6,196 nucleotides of DNA from Haloferacaceae archaeon (GCA_018609965.1 JAHENP010000361.1:1-6196); one strand, 5' to 3'; shown: positions 1-5,606, counted from the first letter of the stretch. The notes: generated from the letters alone by a model not told the origin. Program-made: numbers and translations.

Positions 1-255
1 AGCGACACCGGCGCGGCCTACGAGGTGACCGAGACCGAGCAGGCGACGGCGACGAACGTCCTGCTCAATCTCCTGTTCACCGTCGTCGAGACGCCGACCC
101 ACGAAGATCGGCGGCGAGTTGAGGCGTCTGCGGCTCGCGACGACGACGCTCGCGGCGGTGACGCTCGCGACGGCGGTACAGACACCGAGGCGGACAACAC
201 AGACACCGAGGAGCGTCCCGCGTTCGGAGTCACGGGCTACGCCGGCCCGGAGTAA
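1..255 (+). CDS. C-terminal part of an unidentified protein with an acidic low-complexity tail
   Basis: The frame is open from the first base of the window to a TAA at 253-255, so only the last 84 residues are visible and the start lies outside. The first ~40 residues look like a folded helical segment (a hydrophobic stretch NVLLNLLFTVVETP around residues 20-33). From about residue 42 the sequence becomes a low-complexity tail rich in Asp, Arg, Gly and Thr. It contains two short in-frame repeats: a DARGG/DARDGG pair (145-177) and a TDTE pair spaced 21 bp apart (178-190 and 199-211). The acidic tail and G/C-rich third positions fit a haloarchaeal cytoplasmic protein. I do not recognise the family from this fragment and assign no function. 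The reading frame is well supported because it runs in from the edge with good codon bias; the identity is open. Confidence 0.7.
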   Translation, partial: SDTGAAYEVTETEQATATNVLLNLLFTVVETPTHEDRRRVEASAARDDDARGGDARDGGTDTEADNTDTEERPAFGVTGYAGPE

Positions 256-263
256 CGCGCGTC

Positions 264-321
264 GAGCGCGGGCGGTGTTAGCTCCGCGCCCGCTCCGACA
301 CGCTCCGATTTTCTCTGTCTC
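264..321 (+). terminator. possible terminator: imperfect hairpin followed by a T-rich stretch
   Basis: Nine bases after the upstream stop codon, GAGC (264-267) can pair with GCTC (292-295), and GGGCG (270-274) with CGCCC (287-291), leaving a 2-nt bulge and a 12-nt loop. A pyrimidine/T-rich run follows at 309-321. Archaeal termination depends mainly on T-rich tracts, so the T-rich part is the better evidence; the hairpin could be chance in such GC-rich DNA. Confidence 0.3.
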
Positions 322-380
322 TCACGCGTCGAGACGCTACCTGTTCGTCTGGACACGCTTTCGACATCCGCCCCGCAGGG

Positions 381-388
381 TTATTTTC
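381..388 (+). promoter_or_regulatory. TATA-like box of the decayed oxidoreductase gene
   Basis: TTATTTTC is an AT-rich island in very GC-rich DNA. It is centred about 27 bp upstream of the ATG at 412, the spacing expected for an archaeal TATA box serving a leaderless transcript. The promoter seems to have survived although the gene it serves is broken. Confidence 0.6.
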
Positions 389-411
389 CTCCCACCCCGT
401 CGTGTGACAGT

Positions 412-761
412 ATGACACACGTCGCAGTCGGCGGCGGCGGGCCAGCGGGGCTGTCGGCCGCGTTGTTCACCTGAAAAACGGGGGGAGAGGTGACCCTCTT
501 CGACATGGACGACACGGGTGCCGAGCGCCACGAGACGGGGGTGACAGGCGTCGAGTCGACCGCCGACGGGTTCGCTGTTACCGCCGGCGAGGAGACCCAC
601 GCGGCAGACTCCCCCGTGCTCGCGACCGGAGCCTCGCCGAGGAACTGGGGTGTGTGACCGACGACGACGGCGTCGTCAAGGTGGACGTGACGATGGAGAC
701 CTCCGTCGACAGCGCGAGCGACGCGGGCGGCGACGACGCGGACGACGCGAGTGACAACTGA
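412..761 (+). pseudogene. decayed NAD(P)/FAD-dependent oxidoreductase (thioredoxin-reductase-like)
   Basis: The start reads MTHVAVGGGGPAGLSAALFT, the glycine-rich dinucleotide-binding (Rossmann) N-terminus of small haloarchaeal FAD oxidoreductases of roughly 190 residues (family length from memory). A TGA at 472-474 interrupts it. The same frame then gives EVTLFDMDDTG, jumps to a GVTGVESTADGFAV segment, and reaches the second nucleotide-binding motif VLATGAS near 616-636. About 30 residues normally found between these parts seem to be missing. The match then moves to another frame (LAEELGC, then VKVDVTMETSVD, from 633), where it runs to a TGA at 759-761; the original frame stops at 655-657. 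The usual C-terminal part, with the second ATGA-type motif and the GDG flavin-binding region, is absent and replaced by a short Asp/Ser/Ala tail. Stop, deletion, frameshift and truncation together make this a pseudogene, not a single sequencing error. The intact relative probably acted in cytoplasmic thiol or flavin redox chemistry. Confidence 0.85.
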
Positions 762-800
762 GCGAGTCGACGCAGGCGACGACTGAACGAGCCGACGCGG
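741..800 (+). repeat. degenerate 25-bp tandem repeat over the pseudogene's stop
   Basis: Copies lie at 741-765, 766-790 and a partial one at 791-800. In the register 751-775 versus 776-800, 20 of 25 positions match, and all five differences are transitions (T/C or A/G). The first copy contains the final TGA at 759-761. GACG-type words are common in this DNA, so part of the similarity may be compositional. Confidence 0.45.
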
Positions 801-862
801 GTTCCCTCACCCAGGGTCGCCGGTTCCGCCGGGACTTTGCCGGTCGGCGGCCGACGACGCGT

Positions 863-1789
863 GTGGCGACGACGCTGGGAGTCGATCTCGCGGCAGTCGA
901 GGAGCGCGTTCCGCCGTTGGCGGCGTTGGCGGTCGCGGTGTTGGCCGTCTCGACGAGCGCGATCCTCGTGGAGTGGAGCCGCGCGCCGAGTCTGGTAAAG
1001 GCGTTCTACCGTGTGTTGTTCACCACGCTCCTGTTGGCGCCGGTGGCGCTCGGTCGGCCGTCCGACCGGGCGGCGTTCCGCCGGCTCCGGGGCCGGGACC
1101 TGCTCGTCGCGGTCGCCTCGGGGGCGGCGTTGGCGTTGCACTTCGCCTCGTGGTTCGAGAGCCTGCGGTGGACGAGCGTCGCCGCCAGCGTCACGCTCGT
1201 CCAGTCACAGCCGGTGTTCGTCGCCGTCGGCGCGTGGGCGTTGTTAGACGAACGGGTGACGACCCGAACCGCCGTGGGGATCGCCGTCGCGCTCGTCGGG
1301 ATGGTCGTGTTGGCCGGCGGCGACGCCCTGCTCGGCGGGGTCACACAGGGTGCCCGGCCGGCGTACGGCAACGGGTTGGCGTTGTTCGGCGCGGTGTGTT
1401 ACACCGGCTACGTGCTCGCCGGGCGGTCGCTCCGCCAACGGTTCCCGGTGTTGCCGTACGTGGTCGTCGTCTACGGCGTCTGTGCGGTCGTCCTGTTGGT
1501 CGCGACCGTCGCCCGCGGCCACGCGTTAGTCGGCTACGGCGGTCGGGAGTGGCTGTTGTTCGCGGCGATGGCGCTTGGCCCGGGGTTGTTTGGCCACACG
1601 GTCGTCAACTGGGCGCTGGCACACGTCGAGTCGAGTGTCGTCTCCGTCTCGTTGGTGGGTGAGCCGGTCGGAAGTACGCTGCTGGCGGCGGTGTTGCTCG
1701 CGGAGGTGCCGACGGCGACGACCGCCGTCGGCGGGGTGGTGGTGCTCGCCGGCATCGCACTCACGGCACGGTCGCGAGCAGACGAGTGA
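863..1789 (+). CDS. EamA/DMT-superfamily permease, ten membrane helices
   Basis: This is a 308-residue integral membrane protein of the drug/metabolite transporter superfamily, likely moving a small metabolite across the cytoplasmic membrane; the substrate cannot be told from sequence. About ten hydrophobic helices are visible, at roughly residues 17-36, 47-63, 80-98, 106-128, 135-155, 170-188, 195-216, 228-247, 255-280 and 283-302. They form two EamA repeats. Each repeat has the typical late-helix signature: LVQSQPVFVAVGAWALLDE (residues 112-130) in the first and SLVGEPVGSTLLAAVLLAE in the second, after H254. The N-terminal region with SAILVEWSRAPSLVKAFYR is characteristic of the haloarchaeal members. 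The start is taken as the GTG at 863; no ATG lies in frame nearby, and a GTG one base into the preceding GTGTG is out of frame. Only a weak AT-rich patch (ACTTTGC, about 834-840) precedes it. Length and motifs are complete. Confidence 0.92.
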   Translation: MATTLGVDLAAVEERVPPLAALAVAVLAVSTSAILVEWSRAPSLVKAFYRVLFTTLLLAPVALGRPSDRAAFRRLRGRDLLVAVASGAALALHFASWFESLRWTSVAASVTLVQSQPVFVAVGAWALLDERVTTRTAVGIAVALVGMVVLAGGDALLGGVTQGARPAYGNGLALFGAVCYTGYVLAGRSLRQRFPVLPYVVVVYGVCAVVLLVATVARGHALVGYGGREWLLFAAMALGPGLFGHTVVNWALAHVESSVVSVSLVGEPVGSTLLAAVLLAEVPTATTAVGGVVVLAGIALTARSRADE

Positions 1790-1814
1790 GCCGTTCTATC
1801 GCCAGTTCTCGTCG

Positions 1815-1824
1815 CCGGTACCGG
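1815..1824. promoter_or_regulatory. perfect 10-bp palindrome upstream of the kinase promoter
   Basis: CCGGTACCGG is a perfect inverted repeat ending 8 bp before the TATA-like box of the kinase gene. This is where a BRE or a regulator half-site pair would lie. It may be an operator, but GC-only palindromes arise readily here, so the role is a guess. Confidence 0.25.
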
Positions 1825-1832
1825 AGTCGGTG

Positions 1833-1840
1833 TGTTTTTG
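1833..1840 (+). promoter_or_regulatory. TATA-like box of the hybrid kinase gene
   Basis: TGTTTTTG is centred 27 bp upstream of the ATG at 1864. It supports a leaderless transcript starting there, a promoter separate from that of the upstream permease gene, and the choice of 1864 over the earlier in-frame GTG at 1786. Confidence 0.55.
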
Positions 1841-1863
1841 TCCGAACGTCACCGGGTGTGTGT

Positions 1864-3396
1864 ATGGTGAGCACGGGGGAGGTGACCGTCCTCTACGTCG
1901 ACGACGAGCCGGAGTTTGCCGACCTCGTGCAGTACTGGTTGGAGAGTGACGACGGCGAGCCGCGGCTGTCGGTGACGCTCGCGGAGGGCGTCGAGGCGGC
2001 GTTGGACGTACTCGCTGCCCAGTCGGTCGACTGTGTTGTCTCCGACTACAACATGCCCGGTCGCGACGGGTTGGAACTGCTCGCGGAGCTCCGGGAACGA
2101 CACTCGGCGCTCCCGTTCGTGTTGTTCACCGCCCGCGGCGGCGAGGAGATTGCCCGCGACGCGTTCCGGGCGGGTGTCACGGATTACATGACGAAAGACG
2201 GTGACCCGGAGACGATCGGCCTGTTGGCCGAACGGGTCCGCAACGCGGTCCAGACCCGGCGGTCGGCCGCCGGCGACACGAGCGACCACCTCCAGTACCG
2301 CGCGGGGCTCCGAGAGATTGCGTTAGACGCCGCGACGAACCTGATGTCCGCCCGGCCGGATGAACTCGACACGAAGGTGTCGTTCACGCTCCAGACCGTC
2401 GGGGAGTTCACCGGTGTGGGGCGGGCGGCGACGTATCTTGCGGACGGCGACGATTACGACCAGACACACGACTGGGCAGAGGCGCCCCCAGCGCTCCCGG
2501 ACAGCCTCGACCCGACGGGTGACCACGAGGAGTGGCTCTCGCGGGCAGAACGGTTCGAGACGGTCCAGTACGGCGACCCCGGCTCTCACCCGAGCGCAGA
2601 GGAGTTGGTCGGCCCCGAGGGGCGGTCGGGCGTGGTTGCGCCGATGCTCTCCTCGGAGTTCCGGCTGATCGGCGTCACCGTCTTCGACGATCCGGACAGC
2701 CGGGTGTGGTCCGACGAGGAAGTGAGTCTGTTGGAGACGGTGACGGAGCTGATCACACGCGCCGTCGAGCGCCGCCGGCAACAACGCACTCTCCGCCAGC
2801 AGAACGAGCGACTCGAACAGTTCGCCTCCGTCGTCAGCCACGACCTCCGGAACCCACTGGCGGTCGCCGACGGCTGGCTGGAGTTGGCCCGCGACGGCCA
2901 CGACGAGGGGTTCGACCGGGTGTCGGACGCGCTCGGCCGGATGGAGCAGCTGATCGACGACGTGTTGACACTCGCCCGCGACGGGAGCGACATCGGCGAG
3001 ACGGAGCCGGTCGCCATCGACTCACTCGCCAGTGAGGCGTGGTCGCGGGTGGACACCCGGGACGCGACCCTGTCGGTCGACGACCCTGGGGAGGTGGAGG
3101 CCGACGAGGGGCGGCTCGCGTCCGTCTTCGAGAACCTGTTCCGCAACGCCGTCGAACACGGCGGGCCGGAGGTAGCCGTCACGGTCGGCGACACCCCCGA
3201 AGGGTTCTACGTCGCCGACGACGGCCCGGGGCTGCCGGCGGACCGTGAGGGGTTGTTCGAGTGGGGAAAGACGACCGAAGACGACGGCTCCGGACTGGGG
3301 CTAGCAATCGTCGCAACGGTCGCAGAGGCTCACGGCTGGGAGATCGACGCCGTCGACGCGGCCGACGGCGGCGCGCGATTCGAGTTTGCGACGTGA
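1864..3396 (+). CDS. hybrid signalling protein: receiver - GAF-like - histidine kinase
   Basis: This is a 510-residue soluble two-component protein with no membrane helix. Residues ~6-130 form a response-regulator receiver with the acidic pair D13/D14, phosphoacceptor D61 (SDYNMPG), T89 and K111, all intact. Residues ~145-305 look like a GAF-type sensor domain, ending in a charged helix (TRAVERRRQQRTLRQQNERLEQ) that leads into the kinase. The HisKA H-box is FASVVSHDLRNPL with H326. The ATPase part shows the N-box NLFRNAVEHGG (N424, N428), the G1 box DDGPG (452-456) and the G2 box GSGLGLAI (475-482), so kinase activity should be possible. Having the receiver first suggests that phosphate from another kinase, or from H326 itself, controls the GAF-kinase half; this is a common haloarchaeal layout. 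The start at 1864 is chosen because a TATA-like box lies 27 bp upstream. An in-frame GTG at 1786 overlaps the permease stop but would add an unlikely arginine-rich leader. No output regulator gene is adjacent, and the signal is unknown. Confidence 0.93.
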   Translation: MVSTGEVTVLYVDDEPEFADLVQYWLESDDGEPRLSVTLAEGVEAALDVLAAQSVDCVVSDYNMPGRDGLELLAELRERHSALPFVLFTARGGEEIARDAFRAGVTDYMTKDGDPETIGLLAERVRNAVQTRRSAAGDTSDHLQYRAGLREIALDAATNLMSARPDELDTKVSFTLQTVGEFTGVGRAATYLADGDDYDQTHDWAEAPPALPDSLDPTGDHEEWLSRAERFETVQYGDPGSHPSAEELVGPEGRSGVVAPMLSSEFRLIGVTVFDDPDSRVWSDEEVSLLETVTELITRAVERRRQQRTLRQQNERLEQFASVVSHDLRNPLAVADGWLELARDGHDEGFDRVSDALGRMEQLIDDVLTLARDGSDIGETEPVAIDSLASEAWSRVDTRDATLSVDDPGEVEADEGRLASVFENLFRNAVEHGGPEVAVTVGDTPEGFYVADDGPGLPADREGLFEWGKTTEDDGSGLGLAIVATVAEAHGWEIDAVDAADGGARFEFAT

Positions 3397-3433
3397 GTGT
3401 ATTGAGTCTCGCGACGCGAGTGTATCGAGTCTC
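3388..3433 (+). repeat. 23-bp tandem duplication spanning the kinase stop codon
   Basis: Two adjacent 23-bp copies (3388-3410 and 3411-3433) match at 21 of 23 positions; both differences are T in the first copy and C in the second. The first copy contains the last two codons and the TGA (3394-3396) of the kinase gene; in the second copy the TGA has become CGA. A decayed third start (GTGAT) follows. The junction creates the palindrome CTCGCGACGCGAG (3408-3420), which could form a short hairpin after the kinase stop. Confidence 0.75.
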
Positions 3434-3447
3434 GTGATCCGGCTCGG

Positions 3448-3455
3448 CACTTAAC
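3448..3455 (+). promoter_or_regulatory. TATA-like box upstream of the CPBP protease gene
   Basis: CACTTAAC, with TTCCT after it, is the only AT-rich patch between the kinase and protease genes. It predicts a transcript start near 3476-3481. That would give a ~65-nt leader to the GTG at 3544, or a leaderless start at the GTG at 3479, which is in another frame. Confidence 0.5.
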
Positions 3456-3543
3456 TTCCTCCAGGCGAACCGAGGAACGTGTCGTCGACAACGTCACTCG
3501 GGAGTGAGACGACGAGCCGTCCCGACAGCCGGTCTCGGGAGCC

Positions 3544-4806
3544 GTGTCGAGCGTTCTCGATCTGCACTCGGGGGTCGAGACGGTGAGTCGAGACCGATCC
3601 GTCACGCCGGCGCGGCGCCGACCCGGCAGCGTCGGCGTGAAGGCGGGACTCGCCGCGGGTGCCGTCCACGGGGTGGTGCTCTTGGCGTTGTCCGTGTTGT
3701 ACAGGGGGCGTGTCGAGCGCGCACTCGCGGAGTCACGGGTCGTCGAGAACAGCTCGCTCTCGACGGAACTGTTCCAGTCACTGTCGTTCGTCGTCGGCCC
3801 GTTCGTGTCGGTGTCGCTCCTCGCCGTCGCTGGGTCAGTGTGTGGCGTCGCCCTCGGACGGCTCGACCGACAGACCACTCCGCGAGTCGTTGCCGGGAGC
3901 TTAGTGGTCGGACTCGGCTTCGGGTTCCAACTGAACGTCCCCGGCGGACGGGCAGTCTCGGTCGGGGCGAGTCTGCTCGCGTGGGCCGTGTTCGCCGCGG
4001 CGTTCGTCCGGCTGTACGAGTTTCCGGACGACCCCGAGCGGCCGACGACAGACACCGCAGACCGGACGGTCGGTGCCGTTCTCGCTGTCGCGGGACTGGT
4101 CGGGGTCTGCTGTCTGCTCGCGGTCCAGGCGCGGCAGGGAGCGTTCCCGTCTGATCTCGGTGGCGTCGCCGCGGCCGTCGGGCGGAGTCTCCTGGTGAAC
4201 GGTGTGCTCGTCGGCGCGAGCGTGTTGGTGGGGCTGCGACTCGGCGACGCGGTCGGTTTGGGCGCGCCGCGACTCCGGGCGTGGCTGACCGACGACGATC
4301 CGCCGGTCTCCGACGGGTGGCTGGTGCCGGCTGTCGCGGTCGGTCTGGGCGTCGCCGTCGTTCTCCTCGCGTTAGATCTAGCCGTGTTCGCCCCGTTCAT
4401 CGGTGCGGCGCTGCGGGACGCTTCCGCGGTCGGCGGCGGGAGAACCTCTCCGCTCGCCGGGCTGTTGGTGAGCGTCTACGGCGGCGTGACGGAGGAGCTG
4501 TTGTTGCGGTACGGGTTGTTGACCGGAGTCGTCTGGCTCCTCGGGCGGGTCGTCGACACATCCGAGTCAGCCGTCGTCTGGACGGGGATCGTTCTGACGA
4601 GCGTCGCCTTCGGTGTGAGCCACCTCCCGGCGACCGCCGCCGTCTTCGAACTCACGCCGGTGATCGTCGCTCGGGCGGTGGTGCTCAACGGGGTCGCCGG
4701 CGTCGCGTTCGGGTGGCTCTACTGGCGACACGGGCTCGTCGCCGCCGTCGTCGCGCACCTCGGTACCGACCTCGTGGTGGAGCTACTGGTTCCGGTCGTC
4801 CTGTAG
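3544..4806 (+). CDS. CPBP-family (Rce1/Abi-type) intramembrane metalloprotease
   Basis: This 420-residue multi-spanning membrane protein carries the CPBP (CAAX protease and bacteriocin-processing) motifs near its C-terminus. They are EELLLR (E317, E318, R322), F356-xxx-H360 and a final helix pair with N382 and H405-xxx-D409. These are the residues expected to hold the catalytic water or metal within the membrane. Asp409 stands where many members have Asn. Hydrophobic segments precede the core at roughly residues 31-53, 79-101, 110-128, 137-158, 176-197, 211-234 and 259-288, so the protein is longer than a minimal CPBP domain. The substrate is unknown; family members cleave prenylated proteins or peptides, or act in self-immunity. 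The GTG at 3544 is the only start codon after the in-frame TGA at 3505 that keeps the full N-terminus. A GTG at 3583 would remove 13 residues. The N-terminal ~30 residues are polar and their start is uncertain. The gene converges on the next one, 17 bp away. Confidence 0.88.
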   Translation: MSSVLDLHSGVETVSRDRSVTPARRRPGSVGVKAGLAAGAVHGVVLLALSVLYRGRVERALAESRVVENSSLSTELFQSLSFVVGPFVSVSLLAVAGSVCGVALGRLDRQTTPRVVAGSLVVGLGFGFQLNVPGGRAVSVGASLLAWAVFAAAFVRLYEFPDDPERPTTDTADRTVGAVLAVAGLVGVCCLLAVQARQGAFPSDLGGVAAAVGRSLLVNGVLVGASVLVGLRLGDAVGLGAPRLRAWLTDDDPPVSDGWLVPAVAVGLGVAVVLLALDLAVFAPFIGAALRDASAVGGGRTSPLAGLLVSVYGGVTEELLLRYGLLTGVVWLLGRVVDTSESAVVWTGIVLTSVAFGVSHLPATAAVFELTPVIVARAVVLNGVAGVAFGWLYWRHGLVAAVVAHLGTDLVVELLVPVVL

Positions 4807-4823
4807 CCTCCGACGGCGGGCTG

Positions 4824-5303
4824 TCACTCCAGTAGTTGCCGGGTCTTCCAGTGGCGGTACTGGAACATCGGCTCGAAGCCGACGACACCGAACGGACCCA
4901 ACAACTCGCCGACGCTCCCGCCCGGTAGTTCGTACGCAACCTCGTCGAGCAACACCGTCTCGTCGCCGTCCGCCCGGAAGCTGTGGGTGTGTTGCCAGGT
5001 CGGCAACGGCCCCTCGGTCATCGTGTCGACGAACTGGGCGGTGTCGCTGTCGTGTTCACGGTCGCTGATCTCCGCGATCCAGCTCTGACGCGGGCCGCCC
5101 GGCACCGGCTGGAGTCCCATCTCGATCCGCGAGCCGGCCGTCAACACCGCCGGGTCCGGCTCCCCGTCGGGGCCGACGACCCGGTCGACCGAGAGCCCCA
5201 TGAACCCAGGTGTGAGCGCCTCCAGCCCGCTGATCTGGGAGTGGAACTCCCACACCTCCGAGAGCGGCGCCGCGATCCGTGTCTCCTTCCGGTAGACTGC
5301 CAT
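4824..5303 (-). CDS. SRPBCC-fold (START/polyketide-cyclase-like) protein
   Basis: This complete 159-residue soluble protein belongs to the SRPBCC (Bet v1-like) superfamily, whose members hold a small hydrophobic ligand in a deep pocket. The N-terminus MAVYRKETRIAAPLSEVWEF is the typical first strand and helix, followed by SGLEALTPGF. The middle has GSRIEMGL and WIAEIS strands. The signature GPLPTWQHTHSF (98-109), then DEVAYELPGG, and the closing helix MFQYRHWKTRQLLE place it in the widespread subgroup often annotated only as 'SRPBCC family protein'. No catalytic residues can be assigned. The frame stays open upstream to 5612, but the ATG at 5303 is chosen because it starts the conserved fold and has a TATA-like box 27 bp before it. 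The gene is divergent from the zinc-finger gene at 5437 and convergent with the protease gene. Confidence 0.88.
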   Translation of the reverse strand: MAVYRKETRIAAPLSEVWEFHSQISGLEALTPGFMGLSVDRVVGPDGEPDPAVLTAGSRIEMGLQPVPGGPRQSWIAEISDREHDSDTAQFVDTMTEGPLPTWQHTHSFRADGDETVLLDEVAYELPGGSVGELLGPFGVVGFEPMFQYRHWKTRQLLE

Positions 5304-5326
5304 ACCCCGAGTCGGCGGGCCAGCCA

Positions 5327-5332
5327 GATAAG
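5327..5332 (-). promoter_or_regulatory. TATA-like box of the SRPBCC gene
   Basis: On the minus strand this reads CTTATC, inside GCGCTTATCTGG. It is centred about 27 bp upstream of the ATG at 5303, fitting a leaderless promoter and confirming that start over the longer open frame. Confidence 0.55.
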
Positions 5333-5404
5333 CGCCGAGCTTCCCCGCCCAGAACGGTGTCGGTCCCGCCCTCGACCGAGACATCACGCGCTGCCGCCCG
5401 GAAC

Positions 5405-5411
5405 GTCTTTC
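5405..5411 (+). promoter_or_regulatory. weak TATA-like box of the zinc-finger gene
   Basis: GTCTTTC lies about 27-30 bp before the ATG at 5437. It is the most AT-rich patch in the divergent intergenic region on this side. It is weaker than the other boxes in the window, and the position is its main support. Confidence 0.35.
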
Positions 5412-5436
5412 AGCGACGCCCGTCTCACCGTCCGGT

Positions 5437-5574
5437 ATGGTGACGGAGACCGAACGGGAGGAGATGACGTGGTTCCAGTGTGACGAGTGTGGGCTCCTGT
5501 TCGACAACGCGGACGACGCCGAGCGCCACGAGTCGAACTGTGCGAGCGAGGACGACCCCTCGTATCTCCAGTAG
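5437..5574 (+). CDS. 45-residue C2HC zinc-finger protein
   Basis: A complete small gene with ATG and TAG encodes 45 residues. The protein begins MVTETEREEMTWFQCDECG and holds a single zinc-finger-like set: C15 and C18 (CDEC), then H31 and C35 (HESNC), that is CxxC-x12-HxxxC. It ends in an acidic stretch closing PSYLQ. It resembles the conserved haloarchaeal micro-proteins of about 45 residues that carry one zinc finger (I believe the DUF7128 group, named from memory). Such proteins may bind nucleic acid or protein partners, but the function here is unknown. Support for a real gene comes from the spaced metal ligands, the acidic composition, the start position relative to a TATA-like patch, and isolation in otherwise gene-free DNA. 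It is divergent from the SRPBCC gene and convergent with the DUF5796-like gene. Confidence 0.85.
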   Translation: MVTETEREEMTWFQCDECGLLFDNADDAERHESNCASEDDPSYLQ

Positions 5575-5582
5575 CCGGGCGG

Positions 5583-5606
5583 GACCGACACTGACGACGG
5601 TCGGTC
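5583..5606. terminator. possible bidirectional hairpin between convergent genes
   Basis: GACCGAC (5583-5589) and GTCGGTC (5600-5606) form a perfect 7-bp stem with a 10-nt loop. It lies 8 bp after the zinc-finger stop and about 50 bp from the stop of the convergent gene. A second GTCGGTC at 5614-5620 could pair with the same arm. No T-rich tract is present, which weakens a terminator reading in an archaeon. Confidence 0.3.

Noticed and set aside
145..211. Short repeats in the tail of the first gene, considered as a repeat array
   Set aside because: The repeats are in frame (TDTE and DARGG units), only two copies each, and explained by a low-complexity acidic protein tail.
119..415. Plus-strand open frame across the end of the first gene and the intergenic gap
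   Set aside because: It is basic and arginine-rich, runs through a likely terminator and promoter, and overlaps a better-supported frame.
578..1141. Minus-strand open frame opposite the pseudogene end and permease start
   Set aside because: It is dominated by Arg, Gln and Ser with no domain, and overlaps real coding sequence on the plus strand.
973..1662. Plus-strand open frame inside the EamA permease gene (about 229 codons)
   Set aside because: Its product is an arginine-rich, low-complexity translation with no membrane segments or motifs, whereas the overlapping frame is a textbook permease.
1786..1863. GTG start at 1786 for the kinase, overlapping the permease stop as GTGA
   Set aside because: The added 26 residues are arginine-rich and unlike a receiver N-terminus, and a TATA-like box sits 27 bp before the ATG at 1864. 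Translational coupling stays possible but is less likely.
2323..2901. Minus-strand open frame opposite the hybrid kinase
   Set aside because: It overlaps intact GAF and HisKA coding sequence and shows no recognisable domain. It is a GC-driven shadow.
3330..4400. Long open frame on the minus strand (about 356 codons) opposite the CPBP gene
   Set aside because: It is rich in Thr, Arg, Ser and Pro with no domain, and lies opposite a clear membrane protease. High third-position GC leaves long antisense frames open in such DNA.
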